Positions 36,399 to 45,680 of a stretch of 64,000 bases of DNA are shown here, in pieces. Position numbers and translations under genes: made by a program. The stretch covers positions 62,001 to 126,000 of the forward strand of contig NZ_JAVJSQ010000003.1 in the NCBI RefSeq assembly GCF_040219335.1, read 5' to 3'. Source of the stretch: Gimesia sp. (lineage in GTDB: Bacteria > Planctomycetota > Planctomycetia > Planctomycetales > Planctomycetaceae). A model generated the notes under the pieces. The model searched no databases and was not told where the DNA came from. It worked only from the letters and a program-made list of their open reading frames with translations. How positions within the stretch are numbered: position 1 is the stretch's first letter; each line of letters starts with the position of its first letter.

Positions 36399-37194
36399 CT
36401 GGATTTTATTTCCTGCTGTATGGGTTGGTGCGGGAGTGTGTCCGAACGGAGTTCGGGAGACTCACTATGCCTACTATATCCGGTTAATTGCGAATTGTCC
36501 CTCATAAAGGGAGTTCGTGTGGTTGTGCATCATGTGTTCGGTTTTCAGGTCGCGTGGTGGGTGGCGATTTGTAAGATTGTTGGGGCAACTGCTCCGGGTA
36601 ACCCGATCAGATGGTGGCCATCAGATTCGGAACTGGATTCAGCATCGTCAGGCGGGAGGACACATGGGTCCTCCCCTACTTTTTGTGAGTGGATAAATAA
36701 TGATACCTGATTCTATTACTCGTCAGCACTGATTACCGGCGGTTCGTGCCTTGCCGATCAGTTTTATTGAGGACTGTTATGCTTGGATTGTATTTTGAGA
36801 ATGGGCGTCGCTGGGTCAAGCGGAGATTGTGCTATGGGGGAACACTGAAATCGTGTGAGTTGCTGATGAATGTGCTGCGAAATGCTCTGAAGTTGCTCCG
36901 AAATGAGTTGAAATTTTACGAGACATGGGGAACCGGTGCTTTTTATTCCAGTGCAGATGAGGTGAAAATCGACGGCGATTCAGGTGCTGTTGTGTTATTA
37001 GTGCGTTGTGTTCCGGTGCACGCATCGTCCGCCTCGCGCGCGAAGCACAATTGCACAAGAATACGATTCGGGGAGCGTCGATCAAGTCCAGTCTGTTCAG
37101 TCGCGTGCAGGTGATTTTCAGGGAAGCAGATCAACAGGTGGGTATGTATGTGTCGTCGGTGTTACGGAAGGGACGTTTCGCGTCAGCAGTGATG
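36399..37194. other. 796-bp gene-poor region, G/T-rich on the plus strand
   Basis: No reading frame here looks like a protein. Frames at 36746-37114 and 36816-37085 have odd composition and no domain. The plus strand is markedly rich in G and T, with many TG steps. One hairpin (36654-36684) is listed separately. It may be the remains of a decayed gene or a repeat. Confidence 0.5.
36654..36684 (+). repeat. Short hairpin with T-run in the gene-poor region
   Basis: GGGAGGAC (36654-36661) and GTCCTCCC (36668-36675) pair perfectly around ACATGG, followed by CTACTTTTT. It looks like an intrinsic terminator, but no plus-strand gene precedes it. It may instead be a dispersed repeat unit. Confidence 0.5.
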
Positions 37195-37237
37195 GGGAAA
37201 AGAAAAAAGCGAAGGCCAACCGGAGTTGACCTTCGCT
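37195..37237 (-). terminator. Rho-independent terminator of the STAS gene
   Basis: On the minus strand AGCGAAGGTCAAC / GTTGGCCTTCGCT, with one mismatch, loop TCCG, then TTTTTTC. It starts 23 bp past the stop. Confidence 0.88.
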
Positions 37238-37260
37238 GATGACTTCGAATGGTAGAAAAA

Positions 37261-37596
37261 TCAGTAAGGGATTTCGACATCATGCAGATGCATGAACTGG
37301 TTCAGCCTGGTGATTTCCAGGACCTCACGGATATCTTCCGAGGGGTTATACAAATGGATGTCGATGTTGAGATCTCGCATGGAAGCCAGCAGCCCGAGCA
37401 TGCCGCTCGGAATCAATGTGACGCCGGTGAGGTCGAGAGCCAGTGTTTCACACTGATTTTCTTTGACCAGTTCCAGCAATTCATCTCGAATATCTTTGAC
37501 GCTGAACGTATCAAGGATATCCTTCCCGCCAAACCCTGCCACACAAAGTGGACCGGAATGGTAAACCTGGAGTATGCCTCCCTGTTGGACCGTCAT
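37261..37596 (-). CDS. STAS-domain protein (anti-sigma factor antagonist-like)
   Basis: A 111-aa single STAS domain. LALDLTGVTLIPSGMLGLLASM at about residues 52-73 is the SpoIIAA-type loop, with a Ser in the usual phosphorylation position (PSG for DSS/TSG). ENQCE before it and the last helix EDIREVLEITRLNQFMHL fit the fold. Such proteins bind a partner anti-sigma kinase in a phosphorylation-dependent way. No kinase, phosphatase or sigma factor lies next to it, so the partner is unknown. It has its own terminator. Confidence 0.82.
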   Translation of the reverse strand: MTVQQGGILQVYHSGPLCVAGFGGKDILDTFSVKDIRDELLELVKENQCETLALDLTGVTLIPSGMLGLLASMRDLNIDIHLYNPSEDIREVLEITRLNQFMHLHDVEIPY

Positions 37597-37990
37597 CTTG
37601 TACTCATCCTTATGAAAGGGACAGGAAACGCAGCAGAAGAAAAAAATATAAGTAAGAGAACAACAATGTCCCGCGTACTGCTTCGCGTTTCAGATGCTTG
37701 ACGCAAGCATACTCTGGCAATTCATGTGCCAATCGTTGGGGACCGGAATACTGGAGACGTGAACGAATCAGCGCTTAAAGAGCGGTGCTCATAAGCCTAA
37801 TAATAATAGTATCTTACAGTAGACCCACCCACTTATTTAAAGTAACTGTTAAATTAAGGAGTCGCAAAAGAGTGCAGTAAAATACCTCACCCTGTAGTAA
37901 TTTGAAACACAGGGTCGTTGACACTCTGCCCGTGGTGGGCGCACGCTTTGCCCTGATAAGCGGCAGCAGAGGGTTGGCGCTGAAACCAAA
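37597..37990. other. 394-bp intergenic region upstream of the STAS gene
   Basis: No gene is supported. A frame at 37814-38128 on the minus strand overlaps the envelope operon's end and has no recognisable features. The STAS promoter should lie at the left, on the minus strand. Confidence 0.4.
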
Positions 37991-38026
37991 GAAAAAGCCC
38001 GCTCGACAGATTGCCAAGCGGGCTTT
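37991..38026 (-). terminator. Rho-independent terminator of the envelope lipoprotein operon
   Basis: On the minus strand AAAGCCCGCT, 13-nt loop, AGCGGGCTTT, then TTCTTT. It lies 44 bp past the stop at 38070. Confidence 0.88.
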
Positions 38027-38069
38027 GGATTCGCGGGAATCCACTAAGGGTATTGTTAGCGGTTCGGGT

Positions 38070-39368
38070 TTAGCGAACCCGAGCCTTGAAGGTGACGACA
38101 CCTCCGGTGTGTCCTTTGACGGTTTCATCGACTTCGAAGGTCAGGATCAGGCTGCCTTCCTGATTGTCTTCGACGATGAGCCGGCCTGCTCTGTCTGAGG
38201 TGGCACTGTCTTCGATGTATTCCAGACGCGGTGTCAGGTTGTCGACGATCTTGATGCCTTCGACATCGAAGTCACCCACGTTTTCATATTTGATGGTAAA
38301 CAGGATCTCGTCACCCGGCTTGGCATTTTTCTTGTCAGCCATTTTGACGAGCTGCAGATTGCCTTCGGTTTTACGTTTGTCTTCGATGCCGACGTATTCT
38401 TCCGGTTTGACGGCACTCTTTGAAGAGTGAGCCGACTGGGAGCGAATCGCGATGACAGGGAACTGAGCTCGCGACCAGATGGCTGCGGCCTGAACCTGGT
38501 AAGCGATGCGTGCCTCGTCCGACTGTTCGAACTGTCCGGTGGTTTCGGTGCCGGTATCCTGGTAGAGGTTGGTCAGCTTAGTATGACCGCCCAGGAGGGC
38601 CGTTTGTCCCACAGCACCCTGCTGTTGTTCAGTTTCGACGCCACTGGCGCGGGAACGCATGCGGATGCCTTCGAGCTGCTCACGCTGTTTGTGTTGTGAG
38701 ATCACAGTCCGAGCATCGATGCCGACACCTTTAACGGTATCTTCCGTGGTGGCCAGAGCATCGATTGATGTTCCGGACAGAGGAGTGCTGGCGGTGCGAA
38801 TCGCAGCGAAACGGGGTGCGTAGACCGCGACCCGGTTTGATTTCTTGACTTCGTGATTGCCTTTGTGGGTCTGGTATTCCACGATGGTATCTTCGGTATC
38901 CAGTCCCAGGCGGCTGTAGTCGTCATAATGGACGGGGTTTTCGCGATCACCGCCGTCGAACAGATATTCGTCGGGGTACATTCTGACCATTTCAGGATCG
39001 CTGCCGGCGGGCAGTGTATAATCTCGCTGAACCGCAGGCGAAAACTCGCAGTATGCAGGACGTGGAGGACAGGCAGCCGGCATCGGTTGTTGATAAGCGA
39101 CCTGTTGAATCGGTGAGGCAGCTGCAGGCTGTTTCGCTGGCGCGGAAAGACGCGCCGCTCCGACATTGGCATCAAAGTCGGCATGCTGAATAGCAGGAGG
39201 CTGCTGATCGATGGGTGAAGCGGTCTGTTTGCCCCAGGGAAGTGATCCTGTGACAGGAGACAGACTGGAACATCCGCTACTGACACTCAGCAGTATCATC
39301 GCAGCCGCAGAGCAGACACGCTGCACTCGCGATGCTCCTCTCAATTTTCGGTACGACAGATTCAACAC
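38070..39368 (-). CDS. DUF11-domain lipoprotein
   Basis: A 432-aa predicted lipoprotein. The N-terminus ends in the lipobox VSSGC near residue 33 (MILLSVSSGCSSL). A Pro/Gln/Ala linker with YQQPMPAACPP follows, then a region with YPDEYLFDGGDREN and AVYAPRFAAIRT. The last 95 residues are a DUF11/conserved-repeat immunoglobulin-like domain: VKMADKKNAKPGDEILFTIKYENVGD followed by GIKIVDNLTPRLEYIEDSA. This domain occurs in planctomycete and other surface proteins. It is the last gene of a three-gene minus-strand operon with 25-bp and 162-bp spacers upstream. Confidence 0.78.
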   Translation of the reverse strand: MLNLSYRKLRGASRVQRVCSAAAMILLSVSSGCSSLSPVTGSLPWGKQTASPIDQQPPAIQHADFDANVGAARLSAPAKQPAAASPIQQVAYQQPMPAACPPRPAYCEFSPAVQRDYTLPAGSDPEMVRMYPDEYLFDGGDRENPVHYDDYSRLGLDTEDTIVEYQTHKGNHEVKKSNRVAVYAPRFAAIRTASTPLSGTSIDALATTEDTVKGVGIDARTVISQHKQREQLEGIRMRSRASGVETEQQQGAVGQTALLGGHTKLTNLYQDTGTETTGQFEQSDEARIAYQVQAAAIWSRAQFPVIAIRSQSAHSSKSAVKPEEYVGIEDKRKTEGNLQLVKMADKKNAKPGDEILFTIKYENVGDFDVEGIKIVDNLTPRLEYIEDSATSDRAGRLIVEDNQEGSLILTFEVDETVKGHTGGVVTFKARVR

Positions 39369-39393
39369 GGGATTTCCTTCACTTACACCATTC

Positions 39394-40137
39394 TCAGTTC
39401 TGGTCAGCCGGAGCCTGTAATTCGACTACAGGAGCACCACCATAAAACGCGGGATCTTCGCCACGCGTTGAAGGCAGTCGGCCGCCAATTCGTAAGATCA
39501 ACATCGGACGCCCTAACAGATCGGCTTCGGCGATCAGATTCTTCTGCGCTGAGATCGATTGTGTCGGCTGTTTCTGATAAGTCGCTGGAACCGCAGTCTG
39601 GGGACGTTCCAGGTACACAACCTTGGAAACCATTCTGCCAGACATGACCAGTTCGATATCTTCTTCGGTAATGCTCACCGGCACGGGATACTGTTCTGCC
39701 AGTCCCGCTGGTGGATGCAGGCGATCGATGAGTTCAATCGTCGGATACAGCTCGACACCCGGAAATTCAGGCATGTCGCTGATTTTGACGCGATAGACAT
39801 AACCGACGGCAAAGCCAATCGGAGCAGGTGATGCTTTCCGAATCGTCTGCTCGGGACCATTCACATAGAAAGTGACGGTTCCCTTGGAGGGCAGCGAAAC
39901 CCGCATCGGCTGAATATAGCCTTCCTGAACCTGACCGGAGAGAGCGGCCCACTGTCCGGCAACTCCCGGAGGTGTGCGCTGATTGAGGGGATGGTAGAAC
40001 CGGTTCCCCACATTGTATTGCCGTCCGCCAACCATCTGCTGCGACCAGGCGGTCTGCAGATCCATGACAAAAACGATCATGGTCATTAACAGCATGGCTA
40101 ATAAGCGTGATCGGTTTTGTCGAATGAAACTTGTCAT
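39394..40137 (-). CDS. Exported protein, paralogue of the neighbouring lipoprotein
   Basis: A 247-aa protein with an N-terminal signal/anchor (RLLAMLLMTMIVFVMDLQTAWS). The body aligns by eye with the next gene upstream: both have a VYRVKISDMPEF / [12 protein letters not shown] strand, ELYPTIEL / [19 protein letters not shown] / [21 protein letters not shown] / [10 protein letters not shown], and AEADLLGRPMLILRIGG / [17 protein letters not shown]. This shows an old tandem duplication. The family has no known function to me. It starts 162 bp downstream of the upstream paralogue, with a strong hairpin between. Confidence 0.72.
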   Translation of the reverse strand: MTSFIRQNRSRLLAMLLMTMIVFVMDLQTAWSQQMVGGRQYNVGNRFYHPLNQRTPPGVAGQWAALSGQVQEGYIQPMRVSLPSKGTVTFYVNGPEQTIRKASPAPIGFAVGYVYRVKISDMPEFPGVELYPTIELIDRLHPPAGLAEQYPVPVSITEEDIELVMSGRMVSKVVYLERPQTAVPATYQKQPTQSISAQKNLIAEADLLGRPMLILRIGGRLPSTRGEDPAFYGGAPVVELQAPADQN

Positions 40138-40246
40138 AACAGAAATTTTCTACAATCAGTTGTCCGAAAGGATGACAGGAGAAAAATCAAGACGGTTGCG
40201 AAGCAGGAGAGGATACAGGTAGAGCAGAAGTGCAATCGAAAAGACA

Positions 40247-40283
40247 AGGGGCAGCACTCCCTGCAGGCGACAGGGAGTGCTGC
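40247..40283 (-). terminator. Strong hairpin between the two paralogues
   Basis: GCAGCACTCCCTG (40251-40263) and CAGGGAGTGCTGC (40271-40283) pair perfectly over a 7-nt loop. On the minus strand CCCCTTGTCTTTTC follows. It lies 17 bp after the stop of the first gene and may cause partial termination within the operon. Confidence 0.7.
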
Positions 40284-40299
40284 GTGGGTCCTGAGTCTT

Positions 40300-41439
40300 T
40301 TAATATCCCGGGCCGGGAGCCATCGTACGAGGATACGATACCTGGCCTGGAGAGTGTACCGGATGACTTTCTGAGTACTGGATGTACTTGACAGGTTTCG
40401 GCAGGCTTGGAGCCGGATCCTGTTTGACATCGATCAGGAAGTGATCAACCGGTTTCGGAAGGTTTGTCTTGGAGACATTCCGAATGGTGTGTGATTTCAG
40501 ACTGGCAGGTCCCCCCAGCGGAATGTGAGGAGGTCCGGGCAATCCGATCGGTGTACCGGTCATCGGCATACCCCAGGCGGGAGTCGGTCCCATGCCTGCA
40601 ATCGGGTTGTAAGCCGGCTGACCAGGTGCTCCCATTCCTCCGACCATGGTCGGAACCGGGACACCGGAAGTCACACCAATGGTATCTCCGGGGATCGGCA
40701 TGGGAGCCATGTGAGCTCCTGCGTCACCATCGTAAGAGACCTGTGATACTGTTTCGTTTCCACCGTCACCGGAGGGCATCTCCAGATCCATGTTACCCAT
40801 CCGCAGGACAGCCATGATCGTACCGCGACGATCTGCTTCTGCAACAGGGTCTACACCGGGATCAAGACGGGTAGAAACCAGAGTTTCGACACCGGCGATT
40901 GCCAGTTCCTGGAATTTTTCATCCGGCAGGTAGATGACCTTGGTAACAAAGTTGTTACTTTCAACCTGATCCAGGTCTTCCGGAGTGATTTCCAGAGGAA
41001 TACTGTTGTGTGACAGGTAGGCATCGGTCGTCGGATGCGACGGATAAACCTGCAGTGACGGATACAGTGCCGGAATTGAGCGGCCCGGAATGTGTGACAG
41101 CTTTAACCGGTAGGTTGCCCCCTGGTTAAAGTTGTAACGTCCAGGAGCGGTGATCTGGTTTTCGGCATAACCTTCCGCAACCTGCCAGCCCACTTTCATG
41201 CCAGCGGGACCCACAAACCGAATCTGTGATGTCCGTGCAGCGAATGCACTGGCTGGTGGTGGTGCCAGCATCGGCAATACGCCGGGACCGGGTCCATCCA
41301 CCATTGGCCCCGGCCGCTGCATCATGGCAGCGGGTGGAGCAACATACTCACCCTTTTTAATAACTTGCTGTCCGTCGGCTGCACAGCCAACACAGACAAC
41401 AACCAATGTACCTAAAGCCAGGAAGTAGTACTTCATCAT
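40300..41439 (-). CDS. Proline/glycine-rich lipoprotein, first gene of envelope operon
   Basis: A 379-aa predicted lipoprotein: [19 protein letters not shown] with a lipobox (VCVGC) at residues 15-19. A Pro/Gly/Met-rich linker leads to a conserved beta-rich domain (about 60-230) shared with the downstream paralogue. The last third is low-complexity, rich in Pro, Gly and Met ([20 protein letters not shown]). AAGGGG precedes the start; the ATG three bases downstream is equally possible. An outer-membrane or periplasmic role is likely from the lipobox; nothing more can be said. Confidence 0.72.
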   Translation of the reverse strand: MMKYYFLALGTLVVVCVGCAADGQQVIKKGEYVAPPAAMMQRPGPMVDGPGPGVLPMLAPPPASAFAARTSQIRFVGPAGMKVGWQVAEGYAENQITAPGRYNFNQGATYRLKLSHIPGRSIPALYPSLQVYPSHPTTDAYLSHNSIPLEITPEDLDQVESNNFVTKVIYLPDEKFQELAIAGVETLVSTRLDPGVDPVAEADRRGTIMAVLRMGNMDLEMPSGDGGNETVSQVSYDGDAGAHMAPMPIPGDTIGVTSGVPVPTMVGGMGAPGQPAYNPIAGMGPTPAWGMPMTGTPIGLPGPPHIPLGGPASLKSHTIRNVSKTNLPKPVDHFLIDVKQDPAPSLPKPVKYIQYSESHPVHSPGQVSYPRTMAPGPGY

Positions 41440-41761
41440 GACCCCTTGTTCGAATACCCCACGACGAATAATGCGACTAGTTAAGTGAAGAACCGCCGAT
41501 CACAAACACAGACGTCGATTCCTGGGAATTGGGAACAGTCGACGTACGGTTCAAAAAAGACTCAGTTTTCAGGTCGACCCCAAACCCAAATATCCGTTAA
41601 AATGCAAAGACCCTGAATTTCAACGCAACACTCTGAGCTGTACGGCCTGCTGACTGCATACTCCAGCCAGCTAGAGGTACATGGATGACCTCATACATCT
41701 GTTTTCGGACCGAAGTGGTCTGATTCTTTGATAAATTCGTTTTTTTCCGAACAATTAGAAC
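41440..41761. other. 322-bp divergent region
   Basis: Lies between the minus-strand lipoprotein operon and the plus-strand LolA-like gene. It must hold promoters both ways. No clear consensus pair or hairpin was seen. The right end is AT-rich just before 41762. Confidence 0.4.
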
Positions 41762-42727
41762 ATGTTACGCAATTTAACTTTTATGGTCGGCTTCCTGTTA
41801 CTGGCAGGACTCTACAACTTTTTTCCCTGGGAACAGTTATCACAAGCTGCTGCTGCTAATAAGGATACAGCGACAGCTCCCCAGACGAGTCTGGCCCTGG
41901 CTGATCCGGAAAGCAGTCCCGCGGAAAGCCCGGATGGTGATTCTTCAGGCGAAAAGAATCTGAAAAAAAATCCGGCTTATGCAGAGGCACTCCTCAAAAA
42001 ATCGCGGGAGAAACTGCTGGCCTACAGCTCAATTCAGGCGGAAATCACGGAAACGGTGCAGATCGGCCCCAAGCCGTTTCACATTAAAGGGAAGTATCTG
42101 CAGGGAAAAGACCTCAAGCTCAGACTGGAATTCGAAGTCCAAAGTCGTAAAGAGGACGGAAAACCGGTCGGAACCCTGCTCGAAATCTGTGATGGACAGG
42201 TTCTCTGGACCGAACACAATATAAAGGGGAATTCACGAGTCACCCGCCGTGATGTACAGGCGATCCTGAAACAGGCCCAGATGAATCCCAATTCCCAACC
42301 AAATCTGCTGGTGGCTGAACTCGGTCTGGGGGGACTGCCCGGGCTGTTAGCTGCGATTCAGAAGAACATGCAGTTTGAAAGCGTCGCCGAACGAACCATC
42401 AGCGGTAAAACCCTGACCGTTCTGAATGGAAGCTGGAAAGAAGGCTTTCTCGCGCAGTTTAAAGGGGGAGATCCCAATGCCCCGGCCCAGTTACCCGCTT
42501 ATGTGCCGGATGGAGTCAGAATTTATCTCGATCCGGACTCCCTGTTTCCACGCCGGATTGTCTATCTGAAAAAGAACCAGGAAACCATGGAGAGTATGGT
42601 GACCCTGAATTTCAGTAAGGTGACCCTGAATGCACCTATTGCCGCGACGCAATTCGCGTATGAACCACCCGATGGTGTGTTTCCGGTGGATATCACTCAT
42701 CAATACCTTAAACAGTTAAGCCAATAA
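41762..42727 (+). CDS. LolA-like exported protein (DUF1571 type)
   Basis: A 321-aa protein with an N-terminal membrane/signal segment (LTFMVGFLLLAGLYNFF) and an Ala/Ser/Pro linker. From about residue 75 the pattern SREKLLAYSSIQAEITETVQIG ... GKYLQGKDLKLRLEFEV ... LLEICDGQVLWTE resembles the half-barrel of LolA/LolB-type lipoprotein carriers and the DUF1571 group. The C-terminus (LFPRRIVYLKKN, LNFSKVTLNAPIAATQFAYEPP) fits the same fold. A lipid- or lipoprotein-binding role is an inference. It precedes the vWA-exbBD run by 168 bp, and lspA is three genes away, so a lipoprotein link is plausible. Confidence 0.65.
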   Translation: MLRNLTFMVGFLLLAGLYNFFPWEQLSQAAAANKDTATAPQTSLALADPESSPAESPDGDSSGEKNLKKNPAYAEALLKKSREKLLAYSSIQAEITETVQIGPKPFHIKGKYLQGKDLKLRLEFEVQSRKEDGKPVGTLLEICDGQVLWTEHNIKGNSRVTRRDVQAILKQAQMNPNSQPNLLVAELGLGGLPGLLAAIQKNMQFESVAERTISGKTLTVLNGSWKEGFLAQFKGGDPNAPAQLPAYVPDGVRIYLDPDSLFPRRIVYLKKNQETMESMVTLNFSKVTLNAPIAATQFAYEPPDGVFPVDITHQYLKQLSQ

Positions 42728-42895
42728 ACACGTATGAAACGTAGCCGGGCTCCCGTTCTGTCACGCTTTCGGGTGGAATCGAGGGAGGCCTGGCAATCTG
42801 GTCTCACATTAAACTCTGAAATATCATACACTTAATGAACTTAGACCTGCGTTTGATCCTTTCCGGAAGCCAGTTAGACCTGCGGACCACTCCTC

Positions 42896-43924
42896 ATGCC
42901 GGCAGCATTAACAGAACTTGAACAGCGAACCTCCCGCTGGCAGAAAAACTCGCCTCTGCTGGTGGTTCCGAGTTGGGCTGCTTCACTGGCCATTCATTCG
43001 CTGATTCTGCTGATTCTGATCTCCAGCCTCAACCGCTGTGACAGTGGACAAACCGGCGGTGATGAAGGGGAACTCCGCAGTGTGGGCATCTACGTCAAAC
43101 AGTCCCCCGATGCTGATCAACCGGAAGACGCGGATCAGGAACCACAGGAAACGCTTGAAAACCAGCCAACTCCGCTGGCGCAACCACAGGTGACGGAGGT
43201 CATGGACCAGAAACCGCCCGTGGATCCACAATTACCTGAACTCAACACCAAGCTGCTGGGAGCAGGCCCGGTGCAGTCGCCAAATCTCCCGAACTCACCC
43301 AATTCAGATCCCACCAGCGATCTGGTAATGTCGCCAGCAGCAGCCCTGGCCCCACCTGTGATGGGTTCTGGAAAAGTCAACTTTTTTGACGCAGTCGATT
43401 CCGGCAAGCGATTTGTGTTCGTCATGGACTGCTCAGGCAGTATGGCAGCTCCCCAGGGGGCCCCGATTCGTAAGGCGCGTTCCGAGCTCATCGCCAGTCT
43501 GTCCGGGCTTAATCATCATCAGCAGTTCCAGATCATCTTCTACAATACAGCCACCCGGGCGATGAAACATCGCGGAAACGACTCCGAAATGCCCTATGCT
43601 TCGGACATCAACCGCACGCTGGCGCGTCAGTTTATCCAGAGTGTCGAGCCCGATGGCGGCACTGATCACCTGCCCGCCTTAAAGAGAGCTTTAAGTTTTC
43701 ACCCAGATGTCATATTCTTTCTCACGGACGCGAAACATCCCCAGCTCTCCAGTGCAGATCTGAATGAAATTCGCCGTCTGAATGCTGGTAAAGCGAAGAT
43801 TCACTGCATCGAATTCGGCGAGGGCTTTCCGGTGAAAGAGGGGAATTCCCTCGATAAGCTCGCGCGACAGAATCGAGGCAGTTACCGCTATTACAACGTC
43901 CGTAAATTTATTATCAAACGCTAG
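42896..43924 (+). CDS. vWA-domain protein with TonB/TolA-like transmembrane segment
   Basis: A 342-aa protein. Residues 26-45 form one membrane helix, SWAASLAIHSLILLILISSL. It holds S30 and H34 (S-x3-H) and L41, matching the spacing of the TonB S-H-L residues that contact ExbB/ExbD. An acidic Pro/Gln-rich spacer (about 70-140) follows, as in TonB and TolA. The C-terminal half is a von Willebrand A domain with an intact metal site: D178-C-S-G-S, the Thr in GGTDHLPALKRAL, and the Asp in FFLTDAKHP. It heads a run with exbB-exbD-exbD and may be the energised partner, with vWA in place of the usual C-terminal domain. Confidence 0.78.
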   Translation: MPAALTELEQRTSRWQKNSPLLVVPSWAASLAIHSLILLILISSLNRCDSGQTGGDEGELRSVGIYVKQSPDADQPEDADQEPQETLENQPTPLAQPQVTEVMDQKPPVDPQLPELNTKLLGAGPVQSPNLPNSPNSDPTSDLVMSPAAALAPPVMGSGKVNFFDAVDSGKRFVFVMDCSGSMAAPQGAPIRKARSELIASLSGLNHHQQFQIIFYNTATRAMKHRGNDSEMPYASDINRTLARQFIQSVEPDGGTDHLPALKRALSFHPDVIFFLTDAKHPQLSSADLNEIRRLNAGKAKIHCIEFGEGFPVKEGNSLDKLARQNRGSYRYYNVRKFIIKR

Positions 43925-43992
43925 GAGCTCAGCACGATTGACTTTGCTGATCTTCTCTGGATTCATCTAACCTCTGAGAAAGTTGCTGCTGC

Positions 43993-44556
43993 ATGTCCGC
44001 CACGGTTTCTAAAGCGACCCGCTATACCCTGCTGCTGATCTGCCTGATCTTCTGCGTAGGCTGTGATCAGTACACAAAGAAGATTGCGGTCGAGAATCTG
44101 CAGAACAAACGCCCCATTACCTATTTCAATAACACACTCCGCATGGAATATGCCGAGAACACCGGGGCTTTCCTGAGTGTCGGCAGTGGTCTCTCTAAAC
44201 CGGTCCGCTTCTTCCTGCTGGTCGTAGCTAACGCCGCTTTTCTATTGATTGTCGCCGGTATGCTGATCTTCCGCTGGCAGATGCCCCTGGTTCAGTTTAT
44301 TGCCCTCTCGCTCTTGCTGGCAGGAGGCATCGGCAACCTGATTGATCGTGTCTTTCTCAACGGAATCGTTATCGACTTTCTGAATATTGGTCTCGGTCCA
44401 TTGCGCACTGGCATATTTAATGTAGCCGACATGGCAATTACCGGCGGTGCGATTCTGATGCTGATCTCCTGGCTCTTTACCAAGGAACCGAAGCAGCAGA
44501 ATTCCGATTCACAACCGACTCCCCCGGATCAGGCGGCCCCCACAGCTGCGGAGTAA
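43993..44556 (+). CDS. lspA: Lipoprotein signal peptidase (signal peptidase II)
   Basis: A 187-aa membrane aspartyl protease that removes the signal peptide from lipoproteins. Four helices are visible. The conserved boxes are CDQYTKKIA, ENTGAFLSVG, GGIGNLIDRVFLNGIVIDFL and FNVADMAIT. D128 and D146 are the catalytic pair. A polar tail (residues 165-187, rich in Gln, Pro, Ser) is an extension. It lies between the vWA gene and the TPR gene. Five or more lipoproteins in this window would be its substrates. Confidence 0.95.
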   Translation: MSATVSKATRYTLLLICLIFCVGCDQYTKKIAVENLQNKRPITYFNNTLRMEYAENTGAFLSVGSGLSKPVRFFLLVVANAAFLLIVAGMLIFRWQMPLVQFIALSLLLAGGIGNLIDRVFLNGIVIDFLNIGLGPLRTGIFNVADMAITGGAILMLISWLFTKEPKQQNSDSQPTPPDQAAPTAAE

Positions 44557-44586
44557 CCTGCCCCGAGATTTGGAAACCCGGAATTG

Positions 44587-45627
44587 ATGAAGTGTACTTT
44601 TTTGATCATGATCCTGACTGTGGCAGCCCTGACCGGGTTCACCAGCTCAGCCGCTGCGCAGGATAAGATCGAAGTCCGCCCCGATCATCATGTGGGCCAG
44701 GCAACACTCCCCTGCACGATTCTCGATTTCACCCAGTCAGAAATCAAAGTCAAGCTGCTGCCCAGCGGTACAGTCCGCACCTATCCCGGCTCGGAAATCG
44801 TCAAGGTGCATACGCCCCAGACGGAATCTCACCAGCGCGGTCTGGAACAGATGCACCAGGGCAAATACGACAAAGCCACTCAGTCCTTCAGTGAAGCGTT
44901 GAATATCGAAAACCGTACCTGGGTCCGACGCGAGATTCTCGCTCAGCTGATTAAAGCGGCTCTGTTTCAGGGGGACATCCTGAAGGCGGCACTTCGCTTC
45001 CAGACGATGGTCGAACATGAGCCGGACGCACGCTATTTTGAACTGATCCCCCTCGACTGGTCGATCAGCGAAAGCCTCTCTCCAGCTCGTAGTGCAGCAC
45101 GAGGCTGGTTGACGGATCCTAACGAAGTCAGACAACTGCTCGGCGCCAGCATTCTGCTGACAGCCCCGGATTATGCGGCCCAGTCGGAAGCAACCCTGCG
45201 TTCCCTGGCCACCAGCACCAATCGGAATATCCAGCAACTGGCACGCGCCCAACTCTGGCGACTCCGACTGCGAGCAGGCGACATCAGCCTGCTGGAACTG
45301 CAGCGCTGGGAACGGAATCTGAAACTGATCCCGGAACATCTCCGGGGAGGCCCCTGTTATCTGCTTGGTGCAGGCTACGCTCAACTCGACCGTCACGGCC
45401 AGGCCGCAGCCTGGTATCTCTGGGTCCCCCTGGGTTATGCTGCCAATCCGCAGCTGTCCGCCGATGCCAGTCTCAAGGCCGCCGATTCACTCAAGGCCAT
45501 GGGGCAGTCAGCTAATGCCCTGCGGCTCTACCAGGAAACCGTCGCCCGTTATCCAACAACGACAGCGCGACAGATGGCCGAACAGATGATCAATCAACTG
45601 ATGCAGGAAGCAGGTCAGAAAAACTGA
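44587..45627 (+). CDS. Exported TPR-repeat protein
   Basis: A 346-aa protein with a signal peptide (FLIMILTVAALTGFTSSAAA). After an N-terminal beta segment (TLPCTILDFTQSEIKVKLLPSGT) come TPR-like helical pairs: GLEQMHQGKYDKATQSFSEALNI, the LFQGDILKAALRFQTMVEHEPD unit, and near the C-terminus ASLKAADSLKAMGQSANALRLYQETVARYP. The start ATG at 44587 is preferred to TTG three bases before it. It is 30 bp after lspA and 53 bp before exbB, so it is likely a periplasmic partner of the ExbBD motor, comparable in position to CpoB in Tol-Pal systems. Confidence 0.77.
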   Translation: MKCTFLIMILTVAALTGFTSSAAAQDKIEVRPDHHVGQATLPCTILDFTQSEIKVKLLPSGTVRTYPGSEIVKVHTPQTESHQRGLEQMHQGKYDKATQSFSEALNIENRTWVRREILAQLIKAALFQGDILKAALRFQTMVEHEPDARYFELIPLDWSISESLSPARSAARGWLTDPNEVRQLLGASILLTAPDYAAQSEATLRSLATSTNRNIQQLARAQLWRLRLRAGDISLLELQRWERNLKLIPEHLRGGPCYLLGAGYAQLDRHGQAAAWYLWVPLGYAANPQLSADASLKAADSLKAMGQSANALRLYQETVARYPTTTARQMAEQMINQLMQEAGQKN

Positions 45628-45680
45628 TCACGGGAAAACAACCATTTGAATTCACGAACACACTGGAAAAGAATATTTTG

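Noticed and set aside
36746-37114. Frames on both strands in the gene-poor region
   Set aside because: They overlap each other, have skewed composition, and lack any structural pattern.
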